Positions 24,701 to 39,700 of a stretch of DNA of 64,000 nt are shown one piece after another. Made by a program: the position numbers and the translations under genes. The notes under the pieces were generated by a model, which ran no database searches, was not told where the DNA came from, and was given only the letters and a program-made list of their open reading frames with translations. The DNA lies in NCBI GenBank assembly GCA_027943335.1, contig BSBK01008849.1, positions 383,501 to 447,500 of the forward strand, written 5' to 3'. Source of the DNA: Chamaecyparis obtusa (lineage: Eukaryota; Streptophyta; Pinopsida; Cupressales; Cupressaceae). Every line of letters starts with the position of its first letter. Position 1 is the first letter of the stretch.

Positions 24701-27700
24701 GGCAATAATATCAGCATCTCTAGCTGTTGAAATTTACAGATTAATTAAGATAAAATTAATATAAAATCAAATTCAAACTTGTGTCTGCTTCTACAAATAT
24801 AAATGTGTTCCAAGCATACCAAAAGGGTTTGTTCAAGATCATTTGTCCGAACAGCAGAGACTGCCCGTAGAACAAAAGCAGATGGAGAAAGACCACGCAT
24901 CATTATGTTTGGTTGAAACTGTGCTGTCAATCCATTCTTCCTTTCCTCCTAAACAGCAAAGATTAGAATTAACTCATATTTCAAAAAGCAAAATCAACAA
25001 GAAGCCCAAGACTACATATTTACTACAATTATTGTTATATCAGTCAACAGTGAACTTAGTTCTATGCATTTTTCTGGAAATATTGGAAAAAACGATATGA
25101 AGGATCTCACTACAGCCTGAATACAATAAAATCAAAACGATACATAGTATAGGGTAAGTGCATGTTGTCCACCCCCAGATTTATATTATATGCAGACAAA
25201 TTGAAATTAAGGCTCATTTATACCTCATGTTGACGAAGACGCTCAGTTTCAGCTTCAGATGTGTCTAATGCTTCAATCACAGAATCTGTTGCAGTAACTG
25301 TCTCCTGCGTTCTCTTCCCTGCCATCCCTACAGCCCCTTCCTCTGGAATGTCTTCTCTTAGTCCAAACTGGCCATCAACAGCATCATCCAAGCCTGACTC
25401 AAACATGTTCTCCAACCTCTTTTCTCTCTCTTCCTGCACAGATCAAATATCTAGTCATGATGTGATGAGATGAAGATGCCAATTATCACAGTGGATATCC
25501 ATTTCAAATAAAAAGTAAATCCACTGTAAAATAAACCACCTCAATAAAAAAAGGTTCTTCAGTACGGTCCCACCGCCGAACAGAACGATCATGAGAACCA
25601 GTTACAATAAAGTCACCATGACTACTAACTGCAAGGCACCAAACTTCAGCATGATGCCCTTCCAATGTCAATAGCAATTCGAACTTATCTGCATCCCAAT
25701 ATTTCACAAGTCGATCTTTTCCTACACTGAACATATAATGTGTGTTGCGCACAAACTGAACTGCCATGACACTGTCCATCATAACATAAATGTCACTTTA
25801 AATGACCTAGGCAGTAATTCCAAAAAAAATGTTCAGTCACTTGATACAAGTTGGAAACTAGAATAGAAAGATGAAAGCCATTGAAGATGGATGACCAAGT
25901 AGGTTCAGGTGATAGATGTATCCCTAGAAATTAAAAGTGTCAGATGATGAAATGAGTCTTCAAGGAATTGAAAACGATACATAGCAGAACACTTTTATTA
26001 CACCATAAATCCACATATGTATCCAACAAAGTTTTGAGAGCAATTCTTCTAATAATAATTGGTCTCAAGGTGTTCAAGGCCCTTGTTTGTATTTCCAGAT
26101 ACAGCCCAGAGTCCAAAGAAGATGTATAAGATAATTACTATTTTCCACAAATTCTTCAATTCAATGGGGATTGATCCTTTTACCTATAACTGTTGAAATT
26201 AAAAAAATTCCTCATTGATCATGAAATCTAACTGTAGAATCTGTCATCTTCAAGTCGATATTTTGTTACTACTTAAATTATGATTCCCAATATGAAAGGA
26301 AAATACAAACATCAATTACCTGTCAGCATGAGCAAAGAGAGATTTATGACAATCACCAAAATCTAGCCCCCAAATCTTCAAATTTTTGTCTGCTGAACCA
26401 CTGACAAGCAGATCACCGTCTGAAGAGATATCCATGCAGAGAACAGGCAATTTGTGGCCATATAGAGACAAGAAAAACTTCAACGTATCAACAAAAAACA
26501 CCTGCCATCCAGAAGCAGAGTTTAATAAAAAAATTATTCTTAACAGATAGGCAACCGCTAACACATAACACATGGGAATTGGAAAGTCAGCACCAATTCG
26601 AATAATAAGATTTATATCTAGTTACTTACATGAGCTTGCTCATGTGCAAGGAAAACTTTTGCATAAGCTTTGCCTTGCCTTAAATTTTTGCATATGAAGT
26701 CAAGTGCTCCAGTTTAGCATGAATAAAAGGTGATAATCTGCTGATGTGTATTTAAGCACTTTGTGTTTCTCAATAAGGTAGGCTCTCGGGCAAGGCGGAA
26801 AATAGCTGTACTTAATGTAATTCTGCGTTAACTACTTACGTTGGCGCAATTGCTAGAACTTTGTACATTCAATCTCATAATGTTTGAAGTAGAATTCATC
26901 CTACAAACATTAAAAAAGCTATCCCAAGATCCATATTACATTGTTTTAAGTGTTTGCCACTAGTGGAGCACTAAAATAGACATTTTCAATGCTATAGAGT
27001 AAATCTTCTTTATGTTAATGAAATTGTTGACTGAGAAGTATGCTCTAGCCTATAGAATCCAAATATCCAACCCTAAGACATCAATTTTTCCTTCAAACAT
27101 AGAAGTATCTAAAATTGCTTGAGTTCTAGAAGAAATGTGATGTTGTGTGGGAAAAAATTGTGCTAGATATTTTAATGTTAGTCGGAGTTGATTCATAAAA
27201 TTGCAAAACTATCTGAAGATTCTTGGTGCTAGATTTCCAAGGTAGCATGAATCATTCTTTGAGCATCTATTTTTAACCTTATGTAACCTTAGAGTTGAAT
27301 CTAGCGGCCATTTTTTTCTAATTTTAGTGTTCATTCGTCTAGATTTTAAAAGTTGACCCAAATGTACCACACTCCATTAACCTATTGTTTGCACATTTCA
27401 ACAAGCATGAGAAGTTGATACTAATGGCCTATATGAAAAGTGGTCTAGGAAAAGGTCTTGATATATTAGCTAGTAATGGAAAAGTTAATAGAATATGTAG
27501 ATAGAAAATAGAGTTACAAACCAAGTATGTATTCAATGCATGGAATACTTCTAACAAATATGCCACTTTTATTAATAATGAATAGGGAAAATACTTGCAA
27601 AGGATTAGGATGTAAATCAATAGATTCCTCTATAAGCATACACAATGTGCAATGCAAGTATTTATACACACTCTTACAATAACGCTGTCAACTAGGTGCC

Positions 27701-30700
27701 TAATTGATGTTTACATGTGTCTAACATGTATGGTGACATGGTATATGTGGATGTGATGTTACCAGTGTTGAACACTTATGATGTCATTTCCTATGGCATG
27801 GCCACTACCATATGTTGTGCATGTATAGTGTCAAATGTTAAACTAATATAGACTCTAGAGTATTCCCTGTGGTACAAAGGTTGCCTAGTGTTGTGTGTAT
27901 GGTGGCTTTTTTCATGGTCTAGTGTAGATGCATCCATGTTATTGTCTAAGTACCAGCATGTGTGACTATGTGCAATACCACACTATAAACATGAGCAAGA
28001 CCACACTATGCACATGAGCAATGTTGCACATTTGCACGCACTATGTGCGGAGCTGTGCAACAATTGAACACATTGAGATTACACAAGACTAAGTGTCTTG
28101 ATGAAACTTGCGTGTGATGTTGCACTCAAAACATCATTAATATTTACAAAACATTTGTCAAAATGGATGACCTAAAGTCGTATACCATTAAAGCTTTCAT
28201 GGGAGAGACCCTTGTTCAAATTGCTAGAGAGTAGGAGACACATCAAATGCTAACATGTACAAATGATGAATAAAGCTAGATGCAAGAGCAAGTCCTATGT
28301 GAATTTGAAGGAAGAGATACTGAGTCATAACATATAAACCAAAAGGGACCCAAAAGGAAAATATAGCAAGCAAAATAACTGTGTGTGTGCACGTGTCTCT
28401 CTCTCTGTATATATACATACATATACATATATGTAATGTCCCCAAATTATGAGTATCCAAATTTGCCCTAGATTACAATTTTATTATCAAAACAAGTAGG
28501 GTTTAGAGATACCTTTCACTTTGATTGTGGCCCTACAACACAATTAGGGACTCTTTATAAGCATAATTCATAGTTAGATTTCTTTAATTAGGAATAAACA
28601 TATATGAGGAATGCAGGTCCAATCAATAGATTGCTAGAATTAATTTTACAATGACTCAACCATAGAAGGGACAAGGTAGGATGACTTGATGAGGTGCCCC
28701 AGAGACCCCCTACCCTAGGCCCAAGAGCAGATATACCATCCCTCTTGGCCTCATGTGGCTTGTGCCATACATATGAGGTGGCATACCTAGTGTGGTGTCT
28801 TATCACCGTTCTCCATCTTGCCACTCCTATCTTGCTTCCAATCATTGAACACCCATTTACCATGATAGGGATCATGAGGAACATTCACAACAGGGTGCCC
28901 GGAAAGTCCCTCCTTCCTAAGCCCAAAGGCAGTCCCCTTGTCCCCCTTTGGCCCCATGGGACTCCCTAGTCATATAACATGAGGTGGCGTGCTTAGAAGG
29001 TGACATCATCACCATTTTCCCACCTGTGATCTCATTTCCCCTGCCATGGCTAGTTGTAGCAGACAAAAAATATACGTGATGGTAACCCTTCTCTTCAAAC
29101 AATGGTGTCTCTTCCACGTGCCCCTTAACTCATTTAATTGTTGTCCTTAATTAATTCTCAACTCTTCAAAATCGTTCTCTTAAGTCTAATTAATTCTTAA
29201 CATAATCACTACTTTATGATTGCTTGCTTTAACTTAATGATTTTGAGATTATTGACAGGGATGTGAAGGCATATTTCGTTATGTCTGAAATTGTGAAGTC
29301 AGTATCATGAGACAATTTCTAATCAAAATCTGGTCAGGGTCGTGACATTTAATATATGAGAGATTATATAGTGATATCATATTCCAATTCGATGATTGAT
29401 TTATTGAATGAATGAATTCCTTTGATTTAATGATTTGAGGTCTTTTTTATTTAATAGATTGATGCTTGTTTGCTTCCTTGATCCCAAGGTGAAGTGATGA
29501 TTGATATGGATTTGATGATTGTTTACTTGATCTTGCTGACTGATTGATATCATGAGGGATTAATGATTGTTGAATGAATGAAGGATTTGTCTTAATGGAT
29601 TCATGGGTGATGATTGAAAGGTATCCTTTAATGCTTGGAATGATTCTCCTTTATACTTTCTTGGTGAAAGGGTCACCACCTTTCATAAGATTTGAGTCAC
29701 CCCTTTTAATTGTTGCTTTTGAGAATAATAAATAATTTTCCCAATTCATCACCCTTGGATGTCCTCAAATGAACCCTTCACCCTTTTATATCTTCCAATG
29801 AGAGGGAGAGTCACACCTCTTCACCACACCTGTCCTTTGCAATGGTCACACCCCTTCACATCACCACCTTTGAGAGAGTCACAGCACTTCATTATTTATG
29901 CCCTATGAAAGAGTCACAAGTTTTCGTGATTACCACCCTTTTGAGACAGTCACAACCCTTAATCCTTTATGCCCTTTGATAGAGTCACAACCTTCCATAA
30001 CTACCACCTTTTGGAAGAGTCAACCCTTCATAATTGTCCCTCTTTGAAAGAGTCACAACCCTTTATAATTACAACACTTCATCATTGCTGCCCTTTGAAA
30101 GAGTCACTTCCTTATTTTCTTCACATTTCTTCTTCATCTATTAATCCTTCTTTAATTCCTATACTCACCTCTTCTTCCTTCCTCCACTTCCCCCTCAAAT
30201 GAAGTTCTCCTCTCCCTTTTATACCTCATGTTTGAGGGAGACACAACTTTTCCATTCATGCCTTTTGACCAACTTAACTAAATTTTAATCATTTCTTCTA
30301 ATTTAATTTTTTTATTTTTAATTTAATTATATTGTTTATTATTTAATCCTATTTCAAGAAGGGGACGTGACAATATGCATATACATATACATGTGTGTGT
30401 GTGTACATGCACACACTGCATGTATGTATGTACATAATATGTTCTTATTACTTTATGACATTCATAATTGATTTCATATAATGTCTGTGCGACTTTAATG
30501 TAACATATTTTTTGGTAAGGTATAGCTAACATAACATCAATTGAGTGAAGAAGAAAATGTTGAAAAAAAAAATCTGATTATTATGTTCAATGACAAAAGT
30601 TGAAAAGCACATTGGCATGCTCATCAAAACACTCCTCATTATGAGTCTTCAGGACATCAAACATGAAGAAAAAAGGATTATCACAACAGTCAAAATTTTG

Positions 30701-33700
30701 TGGCTTAAATTCAGCCTTTGTATTGGAGAATTTATTATATAATTCCCCAAGAATCAGGAGCGTAGCAGAAACTTGAGTTGCAAAAGCATATCAAAATTGT
30801 CTTTTTTGTAACCTCAAGCAGTCACATTACATGTCACTTTCCAAAGATTTCAGGCCAAGAATAACAATAACAACCAAACAGATTTCCTACAACCCAGGAT
30901 CAACAAAAACAGTTGCCATGCAGTAAATTGGTCAACAACAGATATTCTAAACTGCTAAGAAATATGAGAAGCAAATTATCTTGAGAACTTGTGTGTATAT
31001 ATTATTGATATGCTCTGGCTAGATATACAACATAAACTGTACACTCAAGTGGTATTAACGACCATATCTGATATCTGGTCTAGTGTTGTAGAGTTTGCAA
31101 TGTGTGGCAACGTGAACTTCTACATGACAAACCCTACCTCCAATGCTTTATGCAAGTTGGCAAGGCTATTTATTTAGAAGCTGTCACAAAGGCTCAAACC
31201 CAATGAATTCAAACTTTAAACAATATATCTAAGAAAAACTAAACAAATTCTCTTGCAGGGTCTCATACACCAAATCAGCATGCTGGTCAGGCTGTGACCC
31301 AGAAGGGACCTGTCTTATTTTTTCAAAGTGTCCCAGAGGGAACTTGAAATTACTCTGGCTGTGATTTGTGATATTAGGAACTATATAATGATTCTATTGT
31401 TGGAATTTGGAATGCCAATGAAGAACAAATTGTATTTGATTTATGCATGGTGTATTTCAAGGGCTTGTGATTACAGAAGGCCACCTTGTCCACTACTATA
31501 TCTCAGAAAGGCAGTTACAAGAACTTTCAGTTGATCCTGTGCTAAAGTATAGAAGGCTTTCCAGATTGAATAAATTCTCTCAACAGTTACGTCAGAAAGA
31601 AGTTCTATAGCAGCCTTTCCAGAATTGAATCACCAGTAATAACTCAAACTTTTTTCTTTATAAAAATTTTAAGTTTATTTTTTAACACTTTGTACTTGTT
31701 AATAGTACCAAAAGTCCTGGCCCGTCAAACAATGATAATAGTTAATTTTTGTGTGTCATGTAACTGGCACACACTGTTGTGGTCTACAACATTATCTTTT
31801 CCTTATCCTGCAAAGAAATTAACTCTATTTTGCTTTCATTTCATTTCACTTACAACCCTTCAAGGCAATTTCAAATTAGCTTTGCCTTCACAACATGGAA
31901 ATATTTTTAAGCAGCCTCTTTTCATCCATTACTGTACAGTTATATTCCCTTGCATCATCATTTAAAGGAGTTCATGTAATTGTATTTTACTTTCTTTCTA
32001 GGTACTCATAGGATCAGACTTATCTAGCTACAAAAAAACTATAAATTATTGCAATTCTGACCTTGATTGTAGAGTCTAGCAAAGCAACAGCAATGTGTTT
32101 GCCAGTAGGACTAAGCCTAACCATGAGTACATCTTCTGTCATTTTCAAAGTCCTTACATTCCGTGCAGTTAGCTGCTGTGAGGCCTGAAAAGTGATAGCA
32201 ACTCAACTAGATTAAATCAAACTTACCATAATTTATAAAGACAAAATAAGCAGAACATATTTAAAAGGTAATACATAATCAACATACTGGAACTACTAAA
32301 TTGCTCCAATTCTAGTTTCATGGCTATGAGAAAATCAAACGATGTTTAGATGGCATGCATTTCACTTTCACTTCTTTATGACAGATATAAAATAGTTGGT
32401 AGATACTTTGTTTTCAATTCCTTTCAATCCCAAAAAGATCTTCAAACAGCTTATCACAGACAATAAGGAGCTAGCCAGCATACAGTGGTTGGTATAGCAT
32501 CTGTAAATTTTTATTAGAAAAATTAATTTAAATGGGCAGTAAAGCTCAAACAGGGAAAAAATACATTGCCACATAAACAGCGTATGTACCCAAATAAACA
32601 TATAGTTCAAGTGTAAGGTCATAACTCATATCTATCTTTTCTAAGTATCCTTTTCTGAAGACAGATGCATGAAAAAGAAGAGAAGTAGAGTTTGATTTGT
32701 TTATTCGGTCCACCAAAAAAGTGACCAAGCAATATGCATTAGAAACATACAAATATTTGAGGACCTACAACAAGTCAAGATATCCAAAACAATAGTGAAA
32801 AACCAAAGCAAACTGAGGCCTTTGATTTAGATATTATATTGACTGCACAGACCATAGAATTACATTTTAATGCGATGGTTACACAACTGTATAAGGGAGA
32901 GGTAAGAACCTGTGTACATTAAAACTACTCCTTAAATCTCGTTGTCAACAGTAAATTGCAGCCATTAATAATATATGAAACCTTAGTAATATTTATTAAA
33001 AAAATCATAATTTGTGCCTGCTGATATCATTTCATGACTTTTACTCAGCAAAAATTAAGGATCGCTTAAATTAAACGAAGCAAATAAAGCACTAAGGACT
33101 CAGAGTGATAATGATTCAGCAACCATATTGTATCTTAGGCAATTACTTTGGGTGCAAATACATTGAAAAGAAGTGAGCGATGCATTTTATTATTTTTATT
33201 TTATTTGTTTACAGGTATATTTTAGATTTAATTTCATTTATTATTTTATATTTATCAAAAATTATATATTATAAAATGTAATGTATTATGTTTTTTATTT
33301 TTTTTATAATATTTGTAATTTATGTTTATTTATGTTTACAATTAATACTTATCTGCAGGTGTGTTAAAAGGCAGAGCTGGTTAATCCAGCAACAAAAATT
33401 AGTGACGAGGTGAGGTGGATCTGTCCATTGGAGGGATGGATCAAGATCAACTTCCATGGTGCTTCCAAAGGCAATCCTGGGCCCTCTGGAATCGGTTTTG
33501 TAGCTAGGGACTGGTTTGAAGTGTTCTCTCTATGGGGGTGAAGAGGATTGCCGAGGAGACTAATAATGTTGCTGAGGCGTTGGCGGCTCTTCATGCTATT
33601 AAACTTGACAGAAGCTTAGGGGTTTCAAGAATTGACCAAGAAGGTGATTCTCTCATCAATATCAATGCCATCATTAATGGTAGTGCGCAAGCTTGGCACC

Positions 33701-36700
33701 TACAAAAATTCACTTATGCAATCCAAAAGGAATTGTGCTCTTTTGAGGAGTTTTGATTAAGCCATTTATGGAGATCTGGAAATGTGGTGGTAGGTGCCCT
33801 CTCAAAATGGGCCTTGACGCTTAATGATGAAGGGGAAGTACGAGAGGAGGATTTTCATAATCTTAACTTTAATGAGTGATATCACTCATCTGCCACCGGC
33901 TGACAGGGATATTAATGTTTTTTGTAGGGTATGTGCTAATGTGACAGGGGTTTGTGTGTGGCCTTTTAAGGTGAGCAGGTGTCCTTTGTTTTCATTCTGT
34001 GATTTGAGGTGTGCCTTGGCGGTGTGTCCACGATGAAAGCAAATTTTACTCTGCTAACAACTCGGCAACAAGCTGCCTTTTTTGGGTCGGTCACGGCTCA
34101 ATGCCAGAAGCGTTTGTTCAATCGTTGTGAGGCAGATTTGGTGAATGTTGGGTTGGAGGTGCTGGGTGAAGATTTTATTGAAGTGAGGCATCGCTACCGC
34201 ACCAATATGGACATCTTGTCTACGATTCTAGCTTGGGGCTTTGGAATTGGGGGAGGACGAGGCAGATATTTGGTGGGTGATGGAGTCCCTAGTGCAAGAG
34301 GATTTGCTTTTTGGGCTGGAGTTTGTGTGGAGTGAGTTATTCCAAGGGTTGGTTTCGACGTGCGAGAAGACATTGCTAATCCAAGGGTGGCGAAGGCTTA
34401 CAAATTGATTCCATTCATCCATTGGCCTTCGGATGCTGACAGAGATGAAAGAAGAATTCGAGCATTATCAGGTTGGGAATCCTTGAAGTTCCCTCTGCAA
34501 CGACGAGAATACATGGCGATTCATGCCGTAGTCGTGGTGAATGTTCCGGAGAAGGCAAGAAAGAAGAGGCGGTTGAGGACCATGAAGCGGGCACAACCCA
34601 ATGCTTCTGAAGCAATGGCTGGCAGGAATGGGGCAAGTTAGCCTTCTGGAAAGGGTTTGGGTTCCCACCCATTTTGATGCCTCTGTTTTTAAAAATTTAG
34701 CTCGCCTATGGTGCTCCTTATGGTCCATGTATGGGTTGGGGGTAGGGTTTGTTTTGTAATTCTCTATTCTACAAAGACTTTGATGGTCAAAGACCTAGTC
34801 GGGGCCCCATTTTTTGCCACTCGAGTACTAGGGTGGGTTACTAGTTTATCAAGTGTTGGTGGGATTGTCGTTTTTGTCAAGGTAGTGTTCTGAAGGGGGT
34901 GGTCGGGTACTGGTTGAAGGGAGGTCGTTGGGTGGTGGAAGAATGGCGGACTATTTTTTATGTAATTATTATAATGCAATACTTTTTAATGATATTAATA
35001 GAATAACTAGTATTACCGATCAAAAAAAGATTAATATTTATCTAAAAAGATAAATATATAAACTCATATTACCGGATGCGCACCCTGGGCCTGCGTACCC
35101 TATGAATCCAAAAAACTAAATATGGGGCCAACAAGGAGGCAAAAATACAAGCGGCCTTGATCGCTTTAATATTGGGGAGACAACCTGGATTCAGGAAAAT
35201 ACATATTGAGGAAGACTCCCAAATAATCCTAAATGCAATTAAAAATAAATGAACACCCAACTAAAAACTAAATGAATATTTAAATCCAATAGATCTAAAT
35301 GAATGAGAGTACTTTCACATTTCTAATACTTTTATTGAAGGCGACTCCCTAGCAAATCAATTGGCTTGGTGGACAGTAAAGCAAAGTGAAGGATGGTGAA
35401 ATGATTATGCCAGACTTTTGCCACAAGCTCGAGGAAGGAAATGCAAGTAGGAGCTAATAGCATTTATGAGTGATCAAAAAGCTTAAGGTTGGTGAATGTG
35501 AGGGCACAAGCATATCTCAAGGAAGGATTTCATGTTGGACAACATTATTAAAAAGACAATACAATAGACTTGGAGCATCATTTATCATAATGACAATCAG
35601 AAGGGTGGAAGCAAAATTCAGTTTGTGGGTGAAAAGAGAGGCAAATTGCCTTCGGAGTCAATATTTCAAATGAGAAGTTGAAAAACATCTTCGCCTAGCG
35701 TTGCTTGATGTCATTGCAAGCCATAAATATATTGTTGGAAGATGAGTTCTAGAACATGGACTGTAATTACAAGACAAATTTGGATGTAGCGTCAATGATT
35801 TTTGCTTGGCTCCTTGTAATGTCCCCTTTCAGGACACCTTATACTTTGCCTTGAACTCACAAATCCACAATGAAACAGGAGCAAGAATGTAGTTAGAGAT
35901 GTAATTCTTACTTGAATAAGATGAGATAAGTTGCATAAATTTCTGGAGTTTGATTTTTCATGACATGTTGATCTCTTAAATCGATCTCCTTTGTCAAATG
36001 GAATTCTTATGTTCAGTCTGCTCTCAAAATCTGAATAATACTCTTTTATTTTTGCTCTTCCTTTTTTGCTTGGAATGAAACCTCCTTTATACTTTATTGG
36101 TGAAAGGGGTGCCACCTTTCATTGAATTGCCACTTTTCATTGTTGCCTGTGAGAATAATATATTATTCCCCAAATTTCTCTCCCTTGGATGTCCTCCTCA
36201 AACGAAACACTCACCCCTTTATATCTTCCAATGTGGGAGAGACAAACCTCTTCATCATGGCTACCCTTTGCAAAGGTCAAAACCTTTCACGATTGCCACC
36301 CATTGGACGAGTCACAACTCTTCATTATCTATTCCATTTGAAAAAGTCACAAACTTTCACAATAGTCCATTGAAGGAGTCACTTCCTTAAATTCTTCTTT
36401 TTCTTCTCTTCTATTAATTCTTCTTTGCTTCACACTTTTTTTCTCTTCCTTCCTCTCTCCCCCTTTCAAATGAAGTTCTCTTTGTCTCTTTTAATATCTC
36501 ATGTTTGAGGGAGTCACAACTTTTCAATTCATGCCTTTTGACCCTCCACTACTTAACTAAATTTAATTATGCTATATTTTAATTTTATTATTTCATATTT
36601 TAAATTTAAATTTTATTTTTATTCTTTTATATTAAAAATTTATTATTAAATCATATTTCAAATAGGGGACATCACACACCAAGAATTGAAGAAAGAGGAA

Positions 36701-39700
36701 ATCAAGAGGATGATGGAGCTCTATATCAAGTCTGATAGAGGGGAGGGATCGACAAGACTCGAGAAATGGTGGACCTAGGGGCAAGGTTTTGATCTAAGGA
36801 AATTGGCCTCGATTGTATTATAGGTGTCATGTCCCCATTCCAAATAGAATTTTGATAATAATTGATGATAATAAAATATTATTTCAATTAAAATAAGATG
36901 AATGAATGGATGAATGATAGTAAATCATAATATAATTTGTCATTAAACTATCTATATTATCAATATAATAACAAAAATAATATATATAAGACAATATTAT
37001 TAAGAAATGAATTATAACAAAATAATAAAACATAATTTAATAGATAATAATATAATTTATTATTTTGCTAACTATAATAATAATGAATAATATATAATAT
37101 TCATAAAGTATGATATAACAATATATATTACTATTATAATATAAATTATTATTAAATATAATATATTAATAATAAATAATAAATAATAAATATAATTATA
37201 ATTAATAAAATATAAATAATTATAATAGTAAAATTGGATTATAAAATCTGAAAGTTATATTGAAATGTGTCATTAAAATAGATAATAATAAAGACAATGA
37301 AAAAAGTCGCGACCAACAAGACTTGGTCGCGACCTTTCCTTCCCCATTCACGGTATATGAAATGGGCATTCGACATTCAGCATGATAGCACATCGAACAG
37401 GGAGAATATAATCACACTCAGCACCCAGCTCATATAGTCAGCACAAAATATTAGAATCAACATTGAAGCTGACAATTAATTGATTCATACAAATCAAGTC
37501 GAACACTCAGCCATAGTAATCCAGTTAGCAGATAAAACATCCACTCAGCATCGAATCAGATTCAAACTGTCAGCAAACAAACAGTAAAAACGAAAGGGGA
37601 ATCAGGAAAATAAAATTGTATGTACTCAGCATCCCATCAGCAAGAGATAACAGTCAGCACTGAAGGATGCCATCGACATTCTCAGTATACAGCCATCAAT
37701 TGATAACTCCTACCATTAATAGGAACATCACACGTGGATAGAGTAGAACAAGTCTGTAGTCAACAAAGGGACCAAATATTTGAAAACGACAGATATAACG
37801 ATTAAAGAGAAATAGAAATACGGATAAACAACTCCATTATCGAATTGGTAAGAAGTTCATTGCACATTCAAAAAGACAAAGCTAGAAACAACGATAATCA
37901 TCCCTATTTACGGACTCATTAGAAGTTCACTCTAGTAATAACTGCAATTATAATCAAGGGTTCCCAAATAATTTCTGTCATACCAAGGATATAATCAATT
38001 TGGGATATAGCAGATATAACCTGCATAATTATACTGGCATTCAATAACTAAGCCTTCTTGTTATATGCAGTACACTATCTCACCTCACTTATTAAGTCTG
38101 ATATCATAGAAGTTCTAAACCATTTGGTATTGCCATCAAACTATCTCGTAGAGGAATTGACATATTGATTTCAAACCAAAGGATTATAACAGAAGTATTG
38201 TATCGGCAATATAATTCGCTATAACTTGGAGATAGCAGACATTTGCATTGACTATTCTTTTGTCCAATTCATGGAATAAGGGGGATCGATAATATATACT
38301 TTACTAATCACATTCAAATACTCTCATTTGTGGAAGAATAAAGAAGAGTCTCCAAATTATAGTTAGGAAGAAGTCTCATAAGTTGGAATTATAAGAATTT
38401 GACACAGTCTACACGAGTGCACAAAGGGTCATTACAATAGGTTAAACACCCCATTGCAGCCATTCATCATCTAGGGGATGACCTTTGATGAGGATCACCA
38501 AAGTTCCAAATGGAACAGACCTTGGCAAGGCACGAACTTGTTAAGATGTTGTAACAACCAAAACAGGGGGAGACGTAGCAAGTGAATGGAACGACAACTA
38601 GGTCAAGTGCCTATTAGCAATAATGGGGTTTGAGTTTTGGAACAATATTCATGGTTTTTTGTATCATCGATTGTAAAACAAATAGATAGTAGGGAGCTTT
38701 TTAGATGAAACGATGAGGTGGTACCAGTAGGTACAATATGGAGCTCCAATTGTAAAATCTTTTTCAAATTTAATATAATAGGTCTAGACCCCTTGTCTAG
38801 GATCATTTATCTATCTATATATTAATATATATGTGTAATATAACATATTAACAATCATTGATTATATTATATTTTATTATAATATAATAATTGAACACTA
38901 AACACGTTATTAATTATCAAATTAAGATTATGCTTATATTTAGCATTAGGGTTGCAATTAAAATTATAATATAATATAATAATATTTGATATTTTATAAT
39001 TATATTCTAAGTTGCCATAGTCGCCAAGGCATAGCCAAATTCCCCATTCGATTTGATGCAAATTCGAATTCAATTCCAATTCACCCTTTCCCTGTGTAAT
39101 TCATTCCAAATTCGTCAAAACGGACCCTAGATGAATTTTTTAATGTTTGGCACGAATTTTGAAATAGACCAGTGAGCCTAGGACAAATTTGGAACGATTT
39201 TATGCGAATTTTATTTGTGTTGACTTTCAATGCCAGTTTTTATGATTTTTAAAATTGTTTTTAATTGTTTTAAACCCTAAAACTTATGCCACACGGGTTT
39301 TTTATGGTAAAGCGGCTAAAGCCTAAAGGATATCGCGTTTTCTTTACAGCAAAAAAGATATCGCGTAAAAGGATATCGCGTAAGCCATTTTGGAGACGTT
39401 TTCTTTACCAGCAAGGGAACGGTTTGTGTTTTCATTTTCTTTACCAGCAAGGGAATTTGTGTTTGGTTACAGTGTGCATGATTTGCTGCGGGACTTGGCT
39501 ATTATTTTAAGTAAAGAGTATAAGTATTCACTGCAAATCGAATTTCAAGTATTCACCGTATATGTATTTTGATTTTCTTACAAGTTTTATGATTTTCGCT
39601 GCACAATTATATAGATTTCTTGTGTGTACTATAGAAATGACAGGGGCCTTCTTGACAGCCAGTCCCACAGTAGGGATCTCCACTTCCACAGTATCCATAT

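Noticed and set aside
34415..34728. Minus ORFs of 85-86 aa
   Set aside because: Shadows opposite the plus-strand ORF at 34009-34641; Pro/Ser/His-rich as expected for antisense.
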